A stretch of 35,828 nucleotides of DNA from an uncultured Saprospiraceae bacterium (GTDB lineage: Bacteria; Bacteroidota; Bacteroidia; Chitinophagales; Saprospiraceae), in NCBI GenBank assembly GCA_937952155.1, contig CALFYH010000246.1, forward strand, positions 1 to 35,828, given 5' to 3'. The stretch's first letter is position 1; each line of letters begins with the position of its first letter. The notes beneath the pieces are model-generated. The model made no database searches and was not told the DNA's origin. It worked only from the letters and a program-made list of their open reading frames with translations. The translations under genes and the position numbers were made by a program. This document shows, piece by piece, positions 17,101 through 23,114 of this stretch.

Positions 17101-19576
17101 TTGTAAATCTGAAATAAGCTTTGAAATTGGTTACGATACGATAAGCCCTAAATTCGCTATCAATTCTTTTGACACATTGACCTGTAGAGATTCAGTGATT
17201 ACCATATCTACAGATTTTAATCCTGATCTAGGAGAGATCAAATGGTTGCCTGCGGACATAGCGGCACCAACTATTAATATTACAAGACCAGGGACATATA
17301 CTGCAATTGCTACTTCCAAAAATAATTGTACAAAAAGTATTACATTTGAAGTACTGGAAAATAAGACATTTCCGACCTTTGACATTGTATCCACATCAAT
17401 AAATTGTAAGGACTCAGTAGCCCAAATTGTGGTGAATCCAACATCTGCTTACAAGGATATATTGTGGAAAAATGCAAGTAATCCTATGTTAGTGAATGAC
17501 GGTGTATTGGATTTTAAAACAACTTTCGCAGGTATTTATAATTTTACATTAACCAACGATGAAGATTGTCGTGTCGATAGTAAGGTAGAGGTGATAGCCG
17601 ATACATTAAGGCCTCAAATTATTAGTATTAGCTTTGACACAATCACATGTACAAATCCTTCAACCAATATAATCATTGAAACCAATGATGTAAAGTCATC
17701 ATTTTTGTGGAATGGACCGGAAGTCAAGGATAGTCTTACCAATATAGGCAATCTGAAAATATTCAAAGGTGGCGTCTATAATGTGGCAATTACAGGCCAA
17801 AATTATTGTAATGAATCTGTCGATGTCTCTGTTTACCAAGATAGTGATTTACCTATTTTTACTACACTTACGGATACGTTGACTTGTGATGATGGCAAAG
17901 TCAATATTGCAGTCATTCCCGTGACTGCTGATCTTATCTACCTTTGGAGCGGACCGAATCAATTCTCTAGCAATCTTCGAAATCCAAAGGTTTTTGGTCC
18001 AGGTATATATACCGTTACTGTGACTGCACCCAATGGATGTGAGGTTACCAAAGAGTTGATTGTAATTGAAGATATTCGCACGCCTTCACTGATCATACCT
18101 GATACCATCTTACTACCTTGTGATAGTTCATCCATAACACTCACAGCTCAATCAGATCAGACAATCACTAAATACAATTGGCTGTTCCCTGACGGGACAT
18201 TGCACACCATTGCAAATCCTGCTACAGATGTTCAAGGCATTTATAGAATACAAATTGCTGGTGAGAATGGGTGCCCGAGTATAAATAAAACCTTCTTCAT
18301 AGGTGTTAATACCGTGCCACCTGGATTTAGTTTTCAAACTGATACTATTACTTGTAAAGAGTCATTTGCTACGCTCAAAGCACAAAGCCCTGTTACTAAC
18401 GCGTCTTATGAATGGATTAGCCCATCGGGGAAGTTTTATTCATTAGGAGAAGTATCTACAAATGAAGCTGGAACTTATAAACTTATAGTTACTGATAAGA
18501 ACAAATGTAAGGATTCTGTCCTTGTATTTGTGGGTTTAGATACATTAAGACCCTTGATTGATATCCAACAGTCCGGAGCAATACAATGTGCAAGTAAAAT
18601 GGTGATTTTGGATGCTTCGAATTCTTCCAAAGGGAATGATTATTTTGTAAACTGGACTGCGACTGATGGTAATATCTTGCAGCAACTTGGAGATTATAAA
18701 ATAGAAGTGAATGAGCAAGGATCATATACTTTTTCCATTATCAATAATCGAAATGGATGTAGTCAAGATACCACAATTCAAGTATCGGCTGACCCACAGC
18801 AATTTACTGAAATGTTTGTAAGCACAATAGCACCACTTTGCCCTGAAATAAAGAATGGGACTTTGTATATAACAGATTTAAATGGTCAAGCACCTTTTAC
18901 GGTTCAGATTAATGGAGAGCCAAAAGGAGACCAACTTTTTTTCAATAATCTTTGGTCAGGAGATTATTCTGTGACAATAACCGATAGTTTGGGCTGTATG
19001 CTTACAAAAAATGTAACTATTCTACCAGCATCAGGTCTTATGATAGATATACCTTTGGTTATAAGTATGAAATTCGGGGACTCGTTATTATTAAAACCAA
19101 TTTTGAGTAATGACCCAAGTGGATTGGCAGTTTTGCGATGGTATGATGGAGATTCACTAATTTGCGATGGTTGTACCGAACTTTGGGTGAGACCTTATAT
19201 TAATCATTATTTCACTGTAGTTTATGAAATCGAAGGATTTTGTAGTGTAAAAAAAGATGTACTAGTCAAAGTTGCAAATGATATTGAAAAGGCAATTCCA
19301 AATATCTTTTTGCCGAGTTCAACAATAGGTAATGGATCGTTTTATATACCTCAAATTAGAGGAATCGAACGCATCAATAGTTTGCTTATTTTCGATAGAT
19401 GGGCAGAAAATGTATTTAAAGCCTACAATATCCTATCAGGAGATAGCACATTGGGATGGGATGGAAATTTTGATGGTAAAGCCTGCCAACCTGGAATTTA
19501 TGTAGTCATAGCTGAGTTATTATTGGCTGATGGTAGTATCTGGAAATACAAAGGCGATGTAATGTTGGTAAGGTAA
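14162..19576 (+). CDS. Giant T9SS type B sorted surface protein with P-domain-like N-terminus and Ig-like repeats
   Basis: This is a secreted protein of 1804 residues. A signal peptide covers residues 1 to about 18. Residues about 20-180 resemble a proprotein-convertase P domain (LKFKHPFMKELFIELISPAGQ, then a closing strand GAWTLRCIDFEDEGAG). After a linker, residues about 365-1545 hold some 15 Ig/PKD-like repeats of 75-80 residues. Most open with D-[ST]-[IL]-x-C-x-x-D and close with GxYxVxVT...xxGC, which suggests one disulfide per repeat. A SprB-like repeat follows (about 1555-1625). The C-terminal 98 residues (IPNIFLPSS through WDGNFDGKACQPGIYVVIAE) form the type B/CHU_C sorting domain used by the type IX system. 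No peptidase domain is seen, so adhesion or gliding-related surface display is the likely role. It appears monocistronic. Confidence 0.88.
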   Translation: MRYLYILFLVINVDILLGQCGLQQPFTLVDLPNEQADTTNVSILVNGATNNNLATAAQGLCGVKLKFKHPFMKELFIELISPAGQKITLTGGDIVATNTQLITWDVTFIPCASAAAPDPGFLDYWENDQLWQNLSIYTGQYYPYNGCLESFTLGTVNGAWTLRCIDFEDEGAGILLDAELIFCQDQGIFCGECNLVPGDITNPDIIACEGDESLKLSLNKTFAGNAYNENVYNYSNIIFGDSTILAYQDFPDLTNFMPGTYTICGTQIAKLQSSAFPPVGSKYNRNTLDAFLFEQGACADVSSECMQIDIKNNSAPVNVSAFICKGDKYIVDGRSYDVAGDYNIVIENGACDSLVKLQLNVLDISALIKADRDSISCDGNTVGMEVIYNGNPVSDLKYQWFTTDGILSGDKTFFVIDAVKEGTYYVELTATTHQVTCKDTLSQIIYPDRTFPEVTFEVDTITCAQDTVEIMVDISRNTQSVNWTSKNGSPFLQGSGSNIKVWNSDLYYITVVGDNSCTITDSIMVFEDKVFHTPQFAIDTLTCLKDSADITAILDPTRIFDLSWLNSTPPFQTTPKITVQAAGKFQLMLTDRVNGCTGVFDAEVTENKIIPFIIGVVTDTIDCVTTSVTPVLSADQPIASYHWIGQSLNSSSSTPQIIFGGTYNVTITSAATGCTNSAVFEVVKDTLLPDIVILADSISCLKDSVQLILTSNIALSTISWTGPFGFASTEFSPFVKREGVYTVDVTAENGCKSKGQISIFKSKDIPEIVLFSDSLKCGRDTLNLRLAGHKSHYSYVWTGPGLLDNNVPNPRVVASGTYVVTVTDTITGCTDEEEVSIADDRIYTTPDISVEELDCAKDSVQIMLKNSDIVSVVYTGPSFTSSVQSPFVSRIGTYYFTIINNKNCITNDSITVINNDEIPSLMQESEPIKCGQDSILIKGLSSITGTNFTWQGPSGFARSGSDIYGYVGGNYILKGIAPNGCKSEISFEIGYDTISPKFAINSFDTLTCRDSVITISTDFNPDLGEIKWLPADIAAPTINITRPGTYTAIATSKNNCTKSITFEVLENKTFPTFDIVSTSINCKDSVAQIVVNPTSAYKDILWKNASNPMLVNDGVLDFKTTFAGIYNFTLTNDEDCRVDSKVEVIADTLRPQIISISFDTITCTNPSTNIIIETNDVKSSFLWNGPEVKDSLTNIGNLKIFKGGVYNVAITGQNYCNESVDVSVYQDSDLPIFTTLTDTLTCDDGKVNIAVIPVTADLIYLWSGPNQFSSNLRNPKVFGPGIYTVTVTAPNGCEVTKELIVIEDIRTPSLIIPDTILLPCDSSSITLTAQSDQTITKYNWLFPDGTLHTIANPATDVQGIYRIQIAGENGCPSINKTFFIGVNTVPPGFSFQTDTITCKESFATLKAQSPVTNASYEWISPSGKFYSLGEVSTNEAGTYKLIVTDKNKCKDSVLVFVGLDTLRPLIDIQQSGAIQCASKMVILDASNSSKGNDYFVNWTATDGNILQQLGDYKIEVNEQGSYTFSIINNRNGCSQDTTIQVSADPQQFTEMFVSTIAPLCPEIKNGTLYITDLNGQAPFTVQINGEPKGDQLFFNNLWSGDYSVTITDSLGCMLTKNVTILPASGLMIDIPLVISMKFGDSLLLKPILSNDPSGLAVLRWYDGDSLICDGCTELWVRPYINHYFTVVYEIEGFCSVKKDVLVKVANDIEKAIPNIFLPSSTIGNGSFYIPQIRGIERINSLLIFDRWAENVFKAYNILSGDSTLGWDGNFDGKACQPGIYVVIAELLLADGSIWKYKGDVMLVR

Positions 19577-19600
19577 TGAGCATTAAGTTTTAATTGTAAA

Positions 19601-19619
19601 GTATAATATTGTATTATAC
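19601..19619 (+). terminator. AT-rich hairpin just after the giant gene
   Basis: GTATAATA (19601-19608) and TATTATAC (19612-19619) form a perfect 8-bp stem with a 3-nt loop, 25 nt past the stop codon. No T tract follows, so it may protect the 3' end or be a weak terminator. Confidence 0.3.
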
Positions 19620-19678
19620 AGATTAGCCAAATTCTTTTGATATTTTGTGAAAATTCATACAATTTTGCATTTTATTAT

Positions 19679-19686
19679 TAATTTTG
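19679..19686 (+). promoter_or_regulatory. Candidate -7 box for a small RNA
   Basis: TAATTTTG is a full match to TAnnTTTG, placed directly before the structured region. No -33 TTG at the standard spacing was found, so support is partial. Confidence 0.35.
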
Positions 19687-19689
19687 TGT

Positions 19690-19840
19690 CGAAGATTAGG
19701 CCCTTTGATTATGTAAAGACAATTTGGACGTTATCGTCTTAGATTTAATCCGACACCTAAATCTTGAATGTCTTGCTGAATTATCAAAGCTTGCTTCACC
19801 CGTTTTTTAAAGGGCTTTTGACACAAAGGCTCTTTTTTTT
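19690..19840 (+). ncRNA. Candidate structured small RNA of about 150 nt, family unknown
   Basis: Complementary segments nest into a plausible fold. CTTTGAT (19703-19709) pairs with ATCAAAG (19783-19789). Inside that, AAGACA (19716-19721) pairs with TGTCTT (19769-19774). Inside that are two hairpins: GACG-TTAT-CGTC (19727-19738) and AGATTT (19741-19746) with AAATCT (19759-19764), whose 12-nt loop holds CGACAC. The RNA would end in the terminator at 19811-19840. A -7 box lies just upstream and the next gene has its own promoter, so an independent transcript is more likely than a leader. No known family was recognised; 6S RNA was considered, but the shape and length are not a clear fit. Confidence 0.35.
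19811..19840 (+). terminator. Strong Rho-independent terminator
   Basis: AGGGCTTTTG (19811-19820) pairs with CAAAGGCTCT (19824-19833) over 10 bp, with two G-U wobbles and the 3-nt loop ACA. Seven T follow at 19834-19840. It would end the candidate RNA, or read-through from the giant gene about 240 nt upstream. Confidence 0.8.
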
Positions 19841-19885
19841 ATCTCTCGCAATGATTTTAATCACTTTTTTGATGGATTTGCATCA

Positions 19886-19916
19886 TTTGATAAAATGGAA
19901 AGATGCGCTAACTTTG
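19886..19916 (+). promoter_or_regulatory. Promoter of the first universal stress protein gene
   Basis: TTTG (19886-19889) is followed, after exactly 19 nt, by TAACTTTG (19909-19916). This is a complete match to the Bacteroidota consensus TTTG-N19-TAnnTTTG, and the start codon is 21 nt further on. It is the cleanest promoter in the window. Confidence 0.75.
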
Positions 19917-19936
19917 AATTACTAAAATAAGCCATC

Positions 19937-20776
19937 ATGCCAAGTATTCTCGTTCCTATTGACTATTCTCAAGCGGCCGAGTCAGCTGCAAATTATGCTA
20001 TAAATTTTTCAGCTGCCATAAATGGCGAAATAAGGCTTATTCATATTATAAATGCTTCGCTTTCAGCCGTTGATAATTATTTTATAGATTCAATGGATGA
20101 AGTTTTTGACTCCGCAACTATAAAATTGAAAAGCTTTGCCGACGAACTTATAGAAAAATCTAGTGGTAAATTTAATATACAAATTGAAGTGAAATTTGGA
20201 GTCCCAGGTTTTGTTATAGCAGATTATGCCAACAATAATAATGTGGATTATATTGTTATCGGTATGCGAGATAAACACAATTTTCTTGAAAGAATATTGG
20301 GCTCAACATCCACAGTTGTGACAAAAATGGCTCAATGTCCTGTAATATTAATCCATGAGAATACATATTGGAGACGACCCGAAATAGTAATATTTACCTT
20401 GGATGATAGTAGTGATTTTGACGAATCTATCCATAAATATCTTGTTTTCAATAAAACATTTGTGGCCAAAACCGATTTCATACATATTAGGCAAGAAGAC
20501 GAAACAACTAATAGTCCTAGCAATATCGTGCTGCATGAAATGTTTGAGCAGAAGGAACCTGAATTTGCTTTTGAAATAAAGACGATTTACGGAGGCGACA
20601 TTGTACAATCTATCGTAGATTATTCTATATTCGAAAAAGCTGATTTACTGGTTATGGTTCATCGCAAGAAGAGTCTTTTGGATAGTATATTTAATAAATC
20701 TTTGTGTTTGAAAACAGCGGAAGGATTTCATTTACCGATCATGGTGCTGGAAGAAAATTTAATTTTGAAAAAATAA
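19937..20776 (+). CDS. Tandem-domain universal stress protein with an altered ATP motif
   Basis: This 279-residue protein has two UspA-like domains (about 1-142 and 147-279), a common Bacteroidota arrangement. The N-domain opens ILVPIDYSQAAESAANYA. Its nucleotide loop runs G109-M-R-D112, then nine residues, then G122-S123. That keeps the spacing of G-2x-G-9x-G-S/T but replaces the second Gly with Asp, so ATP binding may be weakened or lost. The C-domain is degenerate, with no clear motif. It has its own near-ideal promoter and lies 89 nt before the second family member. Such proteins are usually induced by starvation or other stress. Confidence 0.85.
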   Translation: MPSILVPIDYSQAAESAANYAINFSAAINGEIRLIHIINASLSAVDNYFIDSMDEVFDSATIKLKSFADELIEKSSGKFNIQIEVKFGVPGFVIADYANNNNVDYIVIGMRDKHNFLERILGSTSTVVTKMAQCPVILIHENTYWRRPEIVIFTLDDSSDFDESIHKYLVFNKTFVAKTDFIHIRQEDETTNSPSNIVLHEMFEQKEPEFAFEIKTIYGGDIVQSIVDYSIFEKADLLVMVHRKKSLLDSIFNKSLCLKTAEGFHLPIMVLEENLILKK

Positions 20777-20800
20777 AAAATATCACTTGAAGTTTATAAC

Positions 20801-20808
20801 TAAATTTG
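20801..20808 (+). promoter_or_regulatory. Possible -7 box for the second universal stress protein
   Basis: TAAATTTG is a full match to TAnnTTTG, 57 nt before the start codon at 20866. The upstream element at standard spacing is not visible. Confidence 0.35.
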
Positions 20809-20865
20809 CAATAATTGACGATGTTTGTCCAATAAAATTTTAAAATCCAATAAATTATTATATTC

Positions 20866-21663
20866 ATGAAAATTTTATGCCCTACTGATTTTTCAGAAAA
20901 CTCTGAACATGCTATTGAATATGCAATAAATTTGTCTAATCAATTAAATGCAAAGTTGTATCTTATAACTTCATATAAAGTACCACATATAGCGGGCAAT
21001 TTGCATTCTTTAGGAGAGAGGATTGATTCTGCACTCCAAGACGATATGCGTACTTTTGTAAATAAGTTTGAGAAGTCGATCACCTCTGGTATCCAACCAG
21101 AAATGGATGTTGTCGAAGGAAATACCACCGTTTCTATCTTGCATTATGCGGAGAAAAATGATATCGACCTTATAGTAATGGGTACAAAAGGTAGTTCAGG
21201 CATTGCAAATATGATAATGGGCAGTATCACCAAAAAGCTTTTTGAAAAAACCAATATCCCAGTGTTGGCTATTCCCTTATCTTGGAAGTTTATAGATGCT
21301 AGGAATGTTATCCTTTTGAGCTTAGATACTAAAGGAATTGGAAATAAAAAGTCAATAGACTTGCTTGGGAAATTGAAATCAATTCCTAACACAATGATTG
21401 ATGCCTTTCATGTTGCTAGCCCCAACGAAAAAGTTGATCTAAATGAAAATACAAAATTGTTGCAAGGTATTATAAATGATATTGTGGTAGTTGAGGGTAC
21501 TGATCCTGTTCAAGAGATAAAAAGCTATGTGGATGACAAAGGTATTGGTATATTATCAATGGTAGGTAGGAAACATACATTTTGGGAAAGATTATTGCTA
21601 GAATCTAACACAACCGCAGAGCTGTTTGCGACTAATGTGCCAATCTTATTACTTCCTGAATAA
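20866..21663 (+). CDS. Tandem-domain universal stress protein with an intact ATP motif
   Basis: This 265-residue protein has two UspA-like domains. The N-domain opens ILCPTDFSENSEHAIEYA. Its loop reads G106-TK-G109, nine residues, G119-S120, an exact match to the ATP-binding pattern G-2x-G-9x-G-S/T. The C-domain (about 140-265) lacks a clear motif. It is a paralogue of the preceding gene but diverged in sequence. It lies 4 nt before the aldehyde dehydrogenase start, so the two are probably cotranscribed and may respond to the same stress. Confidence 0.87.
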   Translation: MKILCPTDFSENSEHAIEYAINLSNQLNAKLYLITSYKVPHIAGNLHSLGERIDSALQDDMRTFVNKFEKSITSGIQPEMDVVEGNTTVSILHYAEKNDIDLIVMGTKGSSGIANMIMGSITKKLFEKTNIPVLAIPLSWKFIDARNVILLSLDTKGIGNKKSIDLLGKLKSIPNTMIDAFHVASPNEKVDLNENTKLLQGIINDIVVVEGTDPVQEIKSYVDDKGIGILSMVGRKHTFWERLLLESNTTAELFATNVPILLLPE

Positions 21664-21667
21664 ATTT

Positions 21668-23083
21668 ATGACGCTCGTACCACCGATTTTAAAAAACGAT
21701 ACTTTAGGAGAATTGACTTTAGCTTTTGATGCTAAAAGAAAATACTTTGATGAAGGTCATACCCGTTCTTATGGTTTCAGAATTGCTGCATTGAAAAGGC
21801 TATTATCTGCTATAAAAAAGTATGATAAGGACTTGAAGCATGCGATGTATCTTGATTATAAGAAACCTGCTACGGAAGTATTTATTGGCGACATAGGTGT
21901 TGTGATTGAAGATTTGAAATTTACAATCAGTAGACTGCGCGAATGGATGAAACCTAGCAGTGTCCCAACACCAATAACCATTCAACCAGCAAGTAGTCGT
22001 GTATATTACGAACCTAAAGGTGTTGTGGCTATTTTCGGCCCTTGGAATTATCCATTCAATCTGGTATTTACGCCTTTGATCGGTGCCATAGCTGCGGGCA
22101 ATTGCTGTATCATCAAGCCTGCGCATGAGACACCGAATACGGCACTCTTGATCCACAAAATTATATCCGAAATATTTGAATTCCAATATATTAGTGTTGC
22201 CTTGGGTGAAGGAAAAGTTATTGGTGAGCTGCTTTTGAACAATTTTACTTTTAACCATATTTTTTTTACAGGTTCTGCCAATACAGGGAAGTTGATCATG
22301 GCACAAGCAGCTAGAACATTGACACCTTTGACGCTTGAGCTTGGTGGAAAATGCCCTGCAATTATAGACTCAACGGTAAGACTTAAGACTGCCATCCAAC
22401 GTATTCTTTGGGCCAAGTTTTTTAATGCTGGACAAACATGTCTAAGCACAGACTATATCCTTGTTCACGAATCTGTGGCCGATAAGTTTTTGACAGAAAT
22501 GGTATCCGCCATAAAAGCTACTTATGGTGAAGATGCATCATTATCCAAGGATTACTGTCGGATTGTTAATTCTGAAAGGACAAGACGTCTTGTTGATTTT
22601 CTTACTAGTGGAGAGATCGTGTATGGCGGCAAATATGATATTAACAATGCGTATTTTGAGCCAACCGTGATACGAGTTAGCGATATGGATAGCCAAATCA
22701 TGAAAGAAGAAATTTTTGGTCCTATCATGCCTGTGATCGTTTGGAAAACCAAGGAAGAAGTGCTTCAAATCGTCAGAAAAAACAGATATCCTTTGGCGTG
22801 TTATATGTTTTCAGAAGACAAGAAATTCATCAACTACATCATCGAAAATGTAGAATTTGGAGGTGGATGTATCAATAATGCATTGGCACATTACGGCAAT
22901 AGCCACATGCCTTTTGGTGGTGTCATGACTAGCGGTATGGGCAAATATCACGGACATCACAGTTTTCTCACATTCTCCAATTCAAAACCTATTTTGAACT
23001 CCGCAAGTTTACTTGATTTACATATATGGTATCCGCCTTACACGGACACTAAAACGACGATAATCGAAAAAGTCGTAGGGTAG
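21668..23083 (+). CDS. Aldehyde dehydrogenase, class 3-like
   Basis: This is a 471-residue NAD(P)+-dependent aldehyde dehydrogenase. Catalytic Cys258 (NAGQTCLS), general base Glu224 (LELGGK), Asn127 (GPWNYPF) and Lys150 are all present. The nucleotide loop is FTGSANTGK at about 200-208. The short N-terminus and the tail (SNSKPIL) fit the ALDH3 group, which oxidises medium-chain and fatty aldehydes. An in-frame ATG at 21626 would add 14 residues, but they lie inside the upstream stress-protein gene and look unlike the family, so the start at 21668 is preferred. It converges on leuS with 31 nt between stops. Confidence 0.92.
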   Translation: MTLVPPILKNDTLGELTLAFDAKRKYFDEGHTRSYGFRIAALKRLLSAIKKYDKDLKHAMYLDYKKPATEVFIGDIGVVIEDLKFTISRLREWMKPSSVPTPITIQPASSRVYYEPKGVVAIFGPWNYPFNLVFTPLIGAIAAGNCCIIKPAHETPNTALLIHKIISEIFEFQYISVALGEGKVIGELLLNNFTFNHIFFTGSANTGKLIMAQAARTLTPLTLELGGKCPAIIDSTVRLKTAIQRILWAKFFNAGQTCLSTDYILVHESVADKFLTEMVSAIKATYGEDASLSKDYCRIVNSERTRRLVDFLTSGEIVYGGKYDINNAYFEPTVIRVSDMDSQIMKEEIFGPIMPVIVWKTKEEVLQIVRKNRYPLACYMFSEDKKFINYIIENVEFGGGCINNALAHYGNSHMPFGGVMTSGMGKYHGHHSFLTFSNSKPILNSASLLDLHIWYPPYTDTKTTIIEKVVG

Positions 23084-23114
23084 CAGTGGTGTAATATGGT
23101 AAGTTACAAGATAC

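Larger units (their letters stand above)
19577..19936. other. Gene-free gap with hairpins, a candidate RNA and a stress-gene promoter
   Basis: These 360 nt have no plausible ORF. In order they hold an 8-bp hairpin (19601-19619), a -7 box (19679-19686), a region dense in complementary segments (19690-19800), a strong terminator (19811-19840) and the promoter of the first universal stress protein (19886-19916). Confidence 0.65.

Noticed and set aside
19690..19840. Assignment of the candidate RNA as 6S RNA, tmRNA or a SAM riboswitch
   Set aside because: It is too short for tmRNA, lacks a single long rod with a central bubble as in 6S, and the downstream gene is not a methionine-pathway gene.
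21626..21667. Longer in-frame start for the aldehyde dehydrogenase
   Set aside because: The extra 14 residues lie inside the upstream stress-protein gene and do not look like the family N-terminus. The ATG at 21668 follows the upstream stop by 4 nt, as expected in an operon.
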